DNA of 64,000 nt from Phytomonospora sp040655735. Lineage in GTDB: Bacteria; Actinomycetota; Actinomycetes; Mycobacteriales; Micromonosporaceae. Each line of letters begins with the position of its first letter. Position 1 is the stretch's first letter. The notes under the pieces were generated by a model, which saw only the letters and a list, made by a program, of their open reading frames with translations, searched no databases and was not told the origin of the DNA. The stretch is from the NCBI RefSeq assembly GCF_040655735.1, contig NZ_JBFAKK010000011.1:1-64000 (forward strand), given 5' to 3'. Shown one piece after another: positions 33,011 through 42,228 of this stretch. The position numbers were made by a program, and so were the translations under genes.

Positions 33011-33016
33011 TAACCT
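33011..33016 (+). promoter_or_regulatory. Likely -10 box of the ABC exporter operon
   Basis: TAACCT lies 7 nt before ATG 33024, so the transcript would be leaderless or nearly so. Confidence 0.4.
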
Positions 33017-33023
33017 ACGAGCC

Positions 33024-34820
33024 ATGCCCTCTTCTGATCACCCACCTGAACCTCAGCCGCGTCCGGCGCGGCACGCATTGTCCAATTTGTTGCGACTTCG
33101 CACCTATCTGCGGCCCTACCTCGCGCGCATGGTCACCATGCTGGTCCTCGCGCTGATCGCCTCCGTCGCGAGCCTGGTGATCCCGCGCGTCATCCAGGCC
33201 GTCATCGACGGCCCGGTCACCGACCGCGACACCGGCGGGCTCTGGCTGCTCACCGGCGTCATCGGCGCCCTGGGACTGGCCGAAGCCCTGCTGGTGTGGC
33301 TGCGCCGCTTCATCCAGGCCAAGGTCGCCCTCGGTGTGGAGGCAGACCTCCGTCGCGACATCTATCGGCACGTGCAGCGCCTGCACGCCGGTTTCCACGA
33401 CCGGTTCCAGACCGGCCAGCTCCTGTCCCGCGCCACCGGCGACCTCGGCCGGATCCGCCGCTTCGCCGCGTGGGGCATGATCTTCCTGGTCATCAACATC
33501 TTCACCTACATCGCGGTGATCGGGCAGCTCGTCCAGATCTACTGGCCCCTCGGCCTGGTCGTCGCCGCCAGCGCGGTGCCGCTGTTCTTCCTGTCGCGCA
33601 ACTTCGCGCGCGGCTACATCACCGCCTCGCGCGCCGAGCAGGACCAGCAGGGCGAGGTCGCCAACCTCGCCGAGGAGACCGCGCAGGGCATCCGCGTCAT
33701 CAAGGCCTTCGGCCGCGCCCGGCACGTCATCGCCAAGTTCGACGGCGGCGCGGAGAAGCTCTACGACATCTCGCTGGCCAAGGTCAAGATGCTCTCCCGG
33801 TCCTGGGCCATGTTCGACGCGATCCCGAACCTGGTCCTGGCCGCCGTCCTCATCGGCGGCGCGCTGGCCGTGGCCAACGACAAGATGACCATCGGCGAGC
33901 TGGTCGCCTTCGTGACCCTCCAGCTCATGCTCGTCTGGCCCATCGAGGCCCTCGGCTGGATCATCGCCAACGGCAACGAGGCCATGACGGCCGCCGACCG
34001 CGTCTTCGACGTGCTCGACACCGAACCGGCCATCGTCGACCGGCCCGGAGCGCGGGATCTCCCTCGAGCGGAGGCGAAGGGGCACCTGCGATTCGAGGGG
34101 GTGCGCTTCACCTACGACGGCACCGACAAGGTCATCCTCGACGGACTCGACCTCGACGTCCGCCCCGGAGAGACCCTCGCCATCGCCGGCGTCACCGGCT
34201 CCGGCAAGACCACCCTGCTCTCCCTGGCGCCCCGCCTCTACGACGTCGACGGCGGACGCGTCCTCCTCGACGGCAACGACGTGCGCGACCTGACCCTCGA
34301 CAGCCTGCGCCTCAACGTGGCCACGGCGTTCGAGGACCCGACCCTGTTCTCGATGAGCGTCCGGGAGAACCTCACCCTCGGCCGCGCCGAGGCAAGCGAG
34401 GCCGACATCGAGGAGGCCCTGCGGGTCGCGCAGGCCGAGTTCGTCTACGACCTGCCCTGGGGCCTCGACACCCGCATCGGCGAGCAGGGCCTGTCCCTGT
34501 CCGGCGGACAACGGCAGCGGCTCGCCCTCGCGCGCGCCGTCATCGTCAGGCCCGCCGTGCTCATCCTCGACGACCCCCTGTCGGCGCTGGACGTGCACAC
34601 CGAGGAACTCGTCGAACGCGCCCTGGCCAGCGTCCTGGCCGGCACGACCGCCCTGGTCGCCGTCCACCGGCCGTCCACAGTGGCCCTCGCCGACCGCGTC
34701 GCCCTCCTGGAGGACGGCCGCATCGTCGCCGTGGGCACCCACAGCGAACTGCTGGAGTCCACACCCGCCTACCGCGCGGTCCTGTCCGCCGAGTCCGACT
34801 CCGTGGGAGCCGCCGCGTGA
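33024..34820 (+). CDS. ABC exporter half-transporter 1 (TMD-NBD)
   Basis: This 598-residue protein has six TM helices (residues about 25-320) and a C-terminal ATPase: Walker A GVTGSGKTT, signature LSLSGGQRQRLALARA, Walker B VLILDDPLSALD. The residue after Walker B is Asp instead of the catalytic Glu (ILDDP), which marks a degenerate ATP site as in heterodimeric exporters. It is translationally coupled (GTGA) to the second half. It probably exports lipids or drugs. Confidence 0.92.
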   Translation: MPSSDHPPEPQPRPARHALSNLLRLRTYLRPYLARMVTMLVLALIASVASLVIPRVIQAVIDGPVTDRDTGGLWLLTGVIGALGLAEALLVWLRRFIQAKVALGVEADLRRDIYRHVQRLHAGFHDRFQTGQLLSRATGDLGRIRRFAAWGMIFLVINIFTYIAVIGQLVQIYWPLGLVVAASAVPLFFLSRNFARGYITASRAEQDQQGEVANLAEETAQGIRVIKAFGRARHVIAKFDGGAEKLYDISLAKVKMLSRSWAMFDAIPNLVLAAVLIGGALAVANDKMTIGELVAFVTLQLMLVWPIEALGWIIANGNEAMTAADRVFDVLDTEPAIVDRPGARDLPRAEAKGHLRFEGVRFTYDGTDKVILDGLDLDVRPGETLAIAGVTGSGKTTLLSLAPRLYDVDGGRVLLDGNDVRDLTLDSLRLNVATAFEDPTLFSMSVRENLTLGRAEASEADIEEALRVAQAEFVYDLPWGLDTRIGEQGLSLSGGQRQRLALARAVIVRPAVLILDDPLSALDVHTEELVERALASVLAGTTALVAVHRPSTVALADRVALLEDGRIVAVGTHSELLESTPAYRAVLSAESDSVGAAA

Positions 34821-36709
34821 GCGTCGACGTGCAAGAGAAGCAGAGCCCGGTCGCCAAGGCGATCGACAAACCGAAGGACTCCCACGCCTGGCGCGGGATC
34901 GCCGAGTCGGAGGAGGCCGACCGCACCACCGCCGAACTCGACGACGCCGCCTCGATCAAGAAGCTGCGCGCCCGCGGCCGGTCGCTGCTCGCCTCGCTCC
35001 TTCGGCCCCACAAGAAGAAGCTCGGCCTGGTCATCGCCCTCCTGCTCCTCCAGAACGGCGCCGGCATGGCCGGACCGCTCCTGGTGCAGATGGGCATCGA
35101 CTCGGGAATCCCGCCGATCATCGCCGACAAGGACTACACGATCCTCACCGTCGTCGGCGTGGTCTTCTTCGTGTCGATCCTCATCGAGTACCTCACCAAG
35201 CGCGGCTTCCTGTCGCTGAGCGGCCGCGTCAGCCAGGCCCTGCTGCTCGACCTGCGCCGCAGGGTCTTCCGCCACTTCCAGAAGCTCTCCATCGCCTTCC
35301 ACGAGCGCTTCACCTCCGGCCGCGTGGTCGCCCGGATGACCAGCGACATGGACGCCATCCGCGAACTCGCCGACGGCGGGCTCAACGACCTCGTCCTGTC
35401 CGCGCTGAGCATCATCACCATCACCGGCCTGCTCCTGTGGCTCGACCCGATGCTCGCCCTCGTGGCGCTGCTGTCGTTCCCGGTGATGGGCTGGCTGTCG
35501 AACTGGTTCCGCGTCAACTCCTCGATCGTCTACCGCAAGACGCGCGAGACGATCGCCCTGGTGATCGTCTACTTCGTGGAGTCGATGGGCGGGGTCCGCG
35601 CGGTGCAGGCCTACCGTCGCGAACGCCGCAACCAGACCATCTTCGACGACCTCAACGAGGACAACCGCGAGGCCAACGTCACCGGGCACCGGATGTCGGC
35701 GGTCTTCGCCGGCGGTGTCAAGGGCATCGGCAACGCGACCACCGCGATCGTGCTCGCCTACGGCGGATACCGCGTCCTCCAAGGGCAGACCGACGTCGGT
35801 GTGCTGGCCGCGTTCGTGCTGTACCTGCGCCGGTTCTTCGACCCGATGCAGGAACTGTCGATGTTCTACAACACGCTCCAGTCGGCCAACGCGGCGCTGG
35901 AGAAGCTCGCCGGTGTCCTCGACGAGAAGCCCGACGTGCCGGCACCGGTCGCCCCGGTGGCGCTGCCGAATCCGCGCGGTGAGCTGCGCTTCGCCGACGT
36001 GCGGTTCTGGTACCACAAGGACAAGGTGGTCCTGCCGACCTTCAACCTGACGATCCCGGCCGGTCAGACGGTCGCGCTCGTCGGGGCGACGGGTGCGGGC
36101 AAGACGACCATCGCCAAACTGGTGTCGCGCTTCTACGACCCCAGCGACGGCGTCGTGACCCTCGACGGGACCTCGCTCAAGGACGTCGCCGAACCGGACC
36201 TGCGCCGGGCGGTGGCGATGGTGACGCAGGAGAACTTCCTGTTCGCCGGGACCATCGGCGAGAACATCGCCTTCGGCAAACCCGACGCGACCCGCGACCA
36301 GATCGAGGAGGCCGCCAAGGCCATCGGGGCGCACGAGTTCATCACCGCCCTGCCCGAGGGCTACGACACCGACGTCCGTAAACGCGGCGGCCGGCTGTCG
36401 GCGGGGCAGCGGCAGTTGGTCGCCTTCGCACGGGCCTTCCTTGCCGACCCCCGGGTGCTGATCCTCGACGAGGCCACCTCGTCGCTGGACATCCCCAGCG
36501 AGCGGCTGGTGCAGCGCGCGCTGCGCACGATCCTCGCCGACCGGACCGCGATCGTCATCGCCCACCGACTGTCCACGGTGGAGATCGCCGACCGTGTTCT
36601 GGTGCTGGAGAAGGGGATCATCGTCGAGGACGGGCCGCCCTCGGCCCTCATCGACGGCGGCGGGCACTATGCGGATCTGCACGCGCAGTGGCAGGACAGC
36701 CTGGTCTGA
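34817..36709 (+). CDS. ABC exporter half-transporter 2 (TMD-NBD)
   Basis: This 630-residue partner has a charged N-terminal extension of about 65 residues, six TM helices, then Walker A GATGAGKTT, signature RLSAGQRQLVAFARAF, Walker B VLILDEATSSLD with the catalytic Glu, and the His switch AHRLSTVE. Together with the upstream protein, whose Walker B lacks the Glu, it forms an asymmetric exporter. It starts at GTG 34817 overlapping the upstream stop. Confidence 0.92.
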   Translation: MSVDVQEKQSPVAKAIDKPKDSHAWRGIAESEEADRTTAELDDAASIKKLRARGRSLLASLLRPHKKKLGLVIALLLLQNGAGMAGPLLVQMGIDSGIPPIIADKDYTILTVVGVVFFVSILIEYLTKRGFLSLSGRVSQALLLDLRRRVFRHFQKLSIAFHERFTSGRVVARMTSDMDAIRELADGGLNDLVLSALSIITITGLLLWLDPMLALVALLSFPVMGWLSNWFRVNSSIVYRKTRETIALVIVYFVESMGGVRAVQAYRRERRNQTIFDDLNEDNREANVTGHRMSAVFAGGVKGIGNATTAIVLAYGGYRVLQGQTDVGVLAAFVLYLRRFFDPMQELSMFYNTLQSANAALEKLAGVLDEKPDVPAPVAPVALPNPRGELRFADVRFWYHKDKVVLPTFNLTIPAGQTVALVGATGAGKTTIAKLVSRFYDPSDGVVTLDGTSLKDVAEPDLRRAVAMVTQENFLFAGTIGENIAFGKPDATRDQIEEAAKAIGAHEFITALPEGYDTDVRKRGGRLSAGQRQLVAFARAFLADPRVLILDEATSSLDIPSERLVQRALRTILADRTAIVIAHRLSTVEIADRVLVLEKGIIVEDGPPSALIDGGGHYADLHAQWQDSLV

Positions 36710-36736
36710 CCGGCCTGAGCTGGGCTTGAGGGTATT

Positions 36737-36772
36737 CGGCCACCGTTCCCGCTTCGGCGGGGACGGTGGCCG
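36737..36772. terminator. Terminator between the ABC exporter and the NACHT pair
   Basis: Arms CGGCCACCGTTCCCGC and GCGGGGACGGTGGCCG around a TTCG loop, with one G-T pair. It serves the convergent genes. Confidence 0.8.
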
Positions 36773-36780
36773 GACGCTTC

Positions 36781-39700
36781 CTACGGGTGGTGGGGCTGGT
36801 GGTCCGAAGCTCGGTCCCAGAGCGGTTCGTCGGCGCGAAGACGTCGCAGGCCCGAGCCCTTCAGGAGGTCGAGCCGGTCGATGGCGACCTGGCCGGAGGC
36901 GCACCAGAACTCGCCGTCGAGTTCACCGTCGAGCTTGAAATCGGGCACGCCCCCGGTAACGGCGGCGCTTCCGTTGTTTTCGAGGGGGATGAGCGTGGCG
37001 GTGAGTTCGCCGTCGTGGTCCCACACGCGCAGGACCCCGTCGTCGCCGGCGGTGAGCAGATGCCTGCCGTCGGGGGAGTGGTCGACGACGGTCACCCTTC
37101 CGGCGTGGGCGCTCCACTCCTGCCGCAGGGTTTGGCCATGCCACAGCCGGACCATGCCGTCCTCGCCGCCGCTGGCCAGAAGGTCTCCCCGCAGTGAGTG
37201 GGAAAGGCTCGTGACACCTCCGGTGTGGGCGGCCCACTCGGCTTCGAGGCGGCCGTCGGCCTTGCCATGGAGCCGGATGCCGCCTTCCTTGAGGCCGACG
37301 GCGATGGACTGGTCTTGGGACCGCAGGGAGAGGCTGTTCGGAATGCGACTCCCGGCGCTGATCTCCCAGTCGGCTCCGGGTGACGCCAGGCCGTATCTGG
37401 CGAGACCGTGCGTGCCGATGGCGTAGAGGACGCCCGCGCCGTCCCACCCGAGGTCGTTGACGCGACCCCGCAGCCGCCACTCCCGTATCAGCGTTCCCAA
37501 CGGATCCCGCAGCCGGACCACGCCGTCCTGCCCGCCGACGGCGACGTGGCGGGAGTCGGCAGACCAGCGCAGCGCGAAGACCGCAGCGGGTTCCTGCCAC
37601 GCCCTCCCGTAGTGCCCGCCTCCGGGTATCACGGTGACGGCGCCGGACAGGTCGGCGGTGGCCGTGTGCCCGATCGGCGACCAGTCGGTGAGCATGCGGG
37701 AATCGGCCGTTGGCCGCGCCCACAGGACCGTCCCTTGACGGGCCTCCCACAGCCTCAGCACTCCCGTCGCGTCGGCTGCGATGATCTGCCTCCCGTCGGC
37801 CGACCAGGCCGCCGAGCGAATGGAAGCGGGAGAGCGCCTCGCGGACAGGGAGTGGAACTCCGCCGAGAGGACTTGCGTTCCTCCAGCGGTGTGCACGAGG
37901 AAACCGTCGTCGTCGAGGTAGGCGACGGCCGTCACGGGGCCGGTGCCCATGCCGAATCCGCGCCGGGGTGAGCCTTCGCCGACGAAGTACTCGTTACCGC
38001 CGCCTTCGCCATCGCCGACGAGGATCACCTCTTCGCCCGGAGACCACGCGAGGGCGCGCGCCGACGGCACGACGGTCGAGAAACTGGAAGCCTTCATGGC
38101 GGCGAGATCCAGGATGCGCACTTGCTCGGCAAAGCCGATCGCAAGCCGCGTCGACGACGGCGACCAGGCGAGGGACCAGATCCGGCTGTCATCGGGAGCG
38201 AGCCGGTGGCGAGTGCTCCGCCTGCCTTGGGCGAGGTGGATCTCACCGCCCCTTTCGGCCGCGATCGCCAGCGTCGTCCCGTCGGGGGACCAGCCGATGG
38301 CCGCGATCGGCAGAGGGCCGAGTTTGTAGAGGTCGGGAACCACGCCGAGGTGGCCGTCGACGACGTCCAGACGGGACGGACTGCTTCTGACGCAGGCGAT
38401 GCGCCCATCGACGCGGTTCCAGGCAAGCAGGCTCACTCCGGAGAGGTTGTCCCCCATCGACCAGTCGAGCGTTCCGTCTCCGTGCCAGCAGCAGAGAGGC
38501 CCGTCCCCGCCGACCAGCAGCCGGGCTCCGTCGCTCGACCAGGCAAGAGCGCGAACGCCACCGGGCAGCGCGCGCCAGCTCCGGATCGGGCTCAGCTCGG
38601 GCAGCGACCACAGCTGGACCCAGCCGTTGCCGTCACCTGTCGCCAGCACACTCCGTCGCGGGTCGACCGCCGCGACCTCCCCCGCCGAAAACCGGATCTG
38701 CGGCGTCAACCGCCCTTCCGGCAACGCCGCCCCCACCACCGTCTCCGCCTCCGCCAACTGCTCCGGCGTCACCTTCGCCCCGGTCAGCGCCGCCCGATCC
38801 AGCTTCGCCCCCGCCAGCCGCGCCCCCGTCAGATCCGCGCCCAGCAGCTTCGCGCCGGTCAGGTCAGCGTCCAGGATCGCGTCCTTGAGCACCGCCCCCG
38901 AGAAGTCCGCCCCTCGCAGGTTCGCCCCCGTCCAGTCCGTCCTCGTCAGGTCCTTGCCCCGGAAGTCGGCGTTCGGCGAGTGCGCCCTGCGGAAACTCGT
39001 CCCCACCAGCGTCTGGCCTTCTGAGTTGAAGCCCTCCAGGTTCGCGCCCGTGTAGTCCAGCTGGGTGACGCTCCAGGCTCCCCGCGAGTCTCCCGGCACG
39101 TACTTGCTCGCCAGTCCCGCGTTCGCCTGGTACGTCGCGATCCTCGGGTCGGCCGGCGCCCAGCCCTCCGGTGCCCGCAGCGGGACCTCGGGCTTCATCT
39201 CCGCGACGAAGCGCGCGGCCTGGTCGGAGAGCCGGAGGGTGCCCATCGCCTCGGCGATGTCGGGGTCCCGCACGACCGCCTCGGCGACGAACCACTCCAG
39301 CACCGAGCGGTGGATGAACCCGAGCTTCCCGTCCTCGCCCCGCACCAGCAGGCTCCCCGAGCTGATCTGGTGCACCTGCGCCTGCGTGTCCACATGCGAC
39401 AGCACTTGCGCCGCGTCGCCCAGTTCGTCGACGGTCAGCGCCTCCCGGCCGGTCCGCCACAGGTTCACCGCGAGCCGGCTCACCGCCTCCCACAGCTGCG
39501 TCCGGTCCAGCGCGGGCGCCTGATCGTCCCTGCGCAGGCGCTCCTCCTCGCGGTCCTTCCACTGCTCGATGACCTGCCGGTACAGCTCCGCCGAGTTCAG
39601 GCCACCGCCGTGACTGGCCTCCCGCGCCCGCCGCAGCCGTTCGGGCTCGATACCGGCGATGAACGACAGCATCCGCGGGTTGCGCGCCACCTCGGGGATC

Positions 39701-42207
39701 GAACCGAAGCCCCGCAACAGCTCCAGACGTTCATCGGCCGCCTCGGCGCTGCCGAGCAGCCGCTCCAGGAAACGCGCCACCTGGTCGAAGGTGAACCGCT
39801 CGATCCGAAAGGACCTGCGGCCGATGGATCCGGTGCCCTGCCGCAGGACCCGCTCGACCTCCCGGTTCGACAGGAACTCCTCGTCGCGCGCGGTCACCAC
39901 GATCATCGCCTTGCCGGTGACCTTCTCGCGGATCTCGGTGAGGTACCCGATCGCCTTGTCCCACCCGCCCTGCACGGTCAGCTCGTCGAGACCGTCCAGC
40001 AGCAGAGCGATCCGGCCCTCACGCAGGTAGTAGTTGAAGCGGTCGACCGGCAGGCGGTGCTCGCGCGCCTTGGCGAACTGCCGCGCCACCAGCTCGTCGA
40101 GCAGCGGGATCCGCTCCAGATCCCGCAACTGGAGGTACACCGGTGTCGGTGCCGAAGCCGAGGCCGACATCTCGCGCGCCAGCATTCGCATGAAGAAGGT
40201 CTTGCCCGTCCCCGCGCTGCCCAGCACCACGATCAGGTGCGACTGGTCCTCCCCGAACCACTCGATGACCCGCTCGGTCAGCCCCGCCGACGTACCCGCC
40301 CGCGCGACGTCGCCCGGACCGAACTCGGTGAAGCGCTGCGGAATGTACAACCCGGCCGGGTAGCGGCCGTCGGCGTCGAGTTCGCGCAGCTGCCAGCCGG
40401 TGAAGTGCCGCGGATCCCACTTGTACTGGAAGTCGGCGAAGCTCTGCAGCAGGATCTGGTGCCGCTGCCCGAAGGCGGCGGCGTCGGCCGTCGCCAGCCC
40501 TCCGAAGTAGACGAAGGGGTAGACCGACTTCGTCCCCGGCGTGTGGAACCGGTCGACGAGACGACGAAACGCGTCGATGCGCTCGACGGTCGCCTCACGC
40601 GGCTCCACGCCGATCAGCAGCTCGTCGCTCGGGATGAGCCGGTCACCACTGCGATAGCGCTTGATGACCCGCACGTACGGCACCGGCGCGTGGCGCACCG
40701 GCCGCAGATCGGCGTCGGGGTACTCGTACTCCAGCGCCGTCACCACCCGGTCGAGCACGGACTCGCCGACGCTCGCGAGCGCGGACGCGGCGATGGCGAG
40801 CCGCCGGCCGAGGACGACCGTGAAGTCGTCCGCCGGCTCCGAACCCGCGTCCTCCGTCGAGACCAGCCGCAGCACCCGGAAGGACTCCCCGGGCACCACG
40901 ACCGGGATCTCGCCGACCCGCTCGACCTCCGCCGACCCCGCCAGCACCAGATCGAGCCGGCCGCCGAAACGCCCGGCGAACCCGTCGGCGTACGCCGACG
41001 GTGGAAGCTCGGCGGTCACCGCGACCTTCTTCCAGCCCGCGAACTCCAACTCGGCCAGCTGCCCCGCGAACCACGCCGACTGCTGCTCGCCGAACTCGGC
41101 ACGCGCGTCGGCCGGCCGGTGGCTGTGCGCCATCGTCGAGTTCATTCCCGCCAGCACCAGCCGCAGCTCCGGCACCGCCAGCATCCGCCAGGGAAGATCG
41201 CGGGCCAGCGGCTCGCCGTCCACATCGGACAAAAACTTCGAGTACGGCAGCCACTTGTCCCAGTACGGCGGGACCGGCGCCTCCTCCATCACCTCGTGCG
41301 CAACGAAATGCGTCTCGCACAAACGCGCGTTGACGTCGGCCGGCCCCGGCACCGTCAGAACCCGCCCCGCCGGAAGCGCCAGCCGGGAACGCAACCGCTC
41401 GACGAGACCCGCGACCAGCCGGTACTCGGCGGCGCTCGCGCTCGCGGTGAGGTCCCCGCAGAAGACCACCACGTCCGGGGCGAGGTCGTTCGCCGAGCAG
41501 GTCGACGCGATGCCCGACAGCAGGTCCTCGATCTGTTGCGCGGCGGTCGACTCGGCAAGCCGCAGCGGCCCGATCTGGAGGATGTCGACGACACCCTCGG
41601 GCCGTTCGGGTCGGCGGGGGGTCAGGCGCTCGCGCAGCCATCCGGGGTCGATGCAGTCGGCGTCGGAGTTGCCTTCGCGGACCGCTCGCAGTACGCCGAC
41701 GACCTCGCCGTCGCCGTTCCAGACCGGCCCGCCGCTGAAGCCGGCGTGCGCCAGGTGCGCGCCGGAACGCCGCTGGTCGATCTGGCGCAGCCCGTTGCCG
41801 GTGGCGCCAACGAGCGTGCCGAGGACGTGCTTGAGCCGGTCGGTGTCGGGGCCGCACAACTGCACCGGCAGCGGCGAATCGGGCACGGTTTCGGCGATCG
41901 CGAGTTCCGGGAGCCCGTCGGGCGGGGGACCGGCGAGGGCGAGGATCGCCAGGTCGCGGTCGTCGCCCCACACCCCCGACGGCAGCCACTCGGCAATGGT
42001 CGCCGAGTGCACTTCCGCGGGTGCGAAGGCGAAGCGGAGCCGCACGACGCCCTCGGGCCGCGTCACGTCCCGCCTGTCCCGGCGCCCGAGGGCGGTGTTC
42101 ACCACGTGCGCGCACGTCGCCAGTCGTCCACCGGCGACGAGGAACGCCAGCCCGGCCGTCCCCCCATTGCCCCGGTGGATCCTCGCCACCGCCTGCTCGG
42201 CCCCCAT
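36781..42207 (-). CDS. Trypsin-MPE(like)-NACHT-pentapeptide-WD40 giant protein 1
   Basis: This 1808-residue soluble protein has these domains in order. A trypsin-like protease (1-200) has His34 in TCAHVVNT, Asp85 in DDRDLAILAL and Ser158 in AGFSGGPVW. A calcineurin-phosphoesterase-like region (207-470) keeps GDLT but has lost key ligands (VPGPADVN for GNHD). A linker domain (500-630) carries VYFGGLATADAAAFGQRH. The NACHT ATPase has Walker A GSAGTGKT (663-670) and Walker B LLLDGLDEL (735). Pentapeptide repeats span 1048-1155 and WD40 repeats about 1180-1760, with a cap like GEFWCASGQV. GGAGGGG precedes the ATG, 21 nt after the paralogue's stop. Inferred role: ATP-switched sensor with a protease effector. 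Confidence 0.9.
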   Translation of the reverse strand: MGAEQAVARIHRGNGGTAGLAFLVAGGRLATCAHVVNTALGRRDRRDVTRPEGVVRLRFAFAPAEVHSATIAEWLPSGVWGDDRDLAILALAGPPPDGLPELAIAETVPDSPLPVQLCGPDTDRLKHVLGTLVGATGNGLRQIDQRRSGAHLAHAGFSGGPVWNGDGEVVGVLRAVREGNSDADCIDPGWLRERLTPRRPERPEGVVDILQIGPLRLAESTAAQQIEDLLSGIASTCSANDLAPDVVVFCGDLTASASAAEYRLVAGLVERLRSRLALPAGRVLTVPGPADVNARLCETHFVAHEVMEEAPVPPYWDKWLPYSKFLSDVDGEPLARDLPWRMLAVPELRLVLAGMNSTMAHSHRPADARAEFGEQQSAWFAGQLAELEFAGWKKVAVTAELPPSAYADGFAGRFGGRLDLVLAGSAEVERVGEIPVVVPGESFRVLRLVSTEDAGSEPADDFTVVLGRRLAIAASALASVGESVLDRVVTALEYEYPDADLRPVRHAPVPYVRVIKRYRSGDRLIPSDELLIGVEPREATVERIDAFRRLVDRFHTPGTKSVYPFVYFGGLATADAAAFGQRHQILLQSFADFQYKWDPRHFTGWQLRELDADGRYPAGLYIPQRFTEFGPGDVARAGTSAGLTERVIEWFGEDQSHLIVVLGSAGTGKTFFMRMLAREMSASASAPTPVYLQLRDLERIPLLDELVARQFAKAREHRLPVDRFNYYLREGRIALLLDGLDELTVQGGWDKAIGYLTEIREKVTGKAMIVVTARDEEFLSNREVERVLRQGTGSIGRRSFRIERFTFDQVARFLERLLGSAEAADERLELLRGFGSIPEVARNPRMLSFIAGIEPERLRRAREASHGGGLNSAELYRQVIEQWKDREEERLRRDDQAPALDRTQLWEAVSRLAVNLWRTGREALTVDELGDAAQVLSHVDTQAQVHQISSGSLLVRGEDGKLGFIHRSVLEWFVAEAVVRDPDIAEAMGTLRLSDQAARFVAEMKPEVPLRAPEGWAPADPRIATYQANAGLASKYVPGDSRGAWSVTQLDYTGANLEGFNSEGQTLVGTSFRRAHSPNADFRGKDLTRTDWTGANLRGADFSGAVLKDAILDADLTGAKLLGADLTGARLAGAKLDRAALTGAKVTPEQLAEAETVVGAALPEGRLTPQIRFSAGEVAAVDPRRSVLATGDGNGWVQLWSLPELSPIRSWRALPGGVRALAWSSDGARLLVGGDGPLCCWHGDGTLDWSMGDNLSGVSLLAWNRVDGRIACVRSSPSRLDVVDGHLGVVPDLYKLGPLPIAAIGWSPDGTTLAIAAERGGEIHLAQGRRSTRHRLAPDDSRIWSLAWSPSSTRLAIGFAEQVRILDLAAMKASSFSTVVPSARALAWSPGEEVILVGDGEGGGNEYFVGEGSPRRGFGMGTGPVTAVAYLDDDGFLVHTAGGTQVLSAEFHSLSARRSPASIRSAAWSADGRQIIAADATGVLRLWEARQGTVLWARPTADSRMLTDWSPIGHTATADLSGAVTVIPGGGHYGRAWQEPAAVFALRWSADSRHVAVGGQDGVVRLRDPLGTLIREWRLRGRVNDLGWDGAGVLYAIGTHGLARYGLASPGADWEISAGSRIPNSLSLRSQDQSIAVGLKEGGIRLHGKADGRLEAEWAAHTGGVTSLSHSLRGDLLASGGEDGMVRLWHGQTLRQEWSAHAGRVTVVDHSPDGRHLLTAGDDGVLRVWDHDGELTATLIPLENNGSAAVTGGVPDFKLDGELDGEFWCASGQVAIDRLDLLKGSGLRRLRADEPLWDRASDHQPHHP

Positions 42208-42228
42208 CTGCTCCCCTCCGTCACACGC

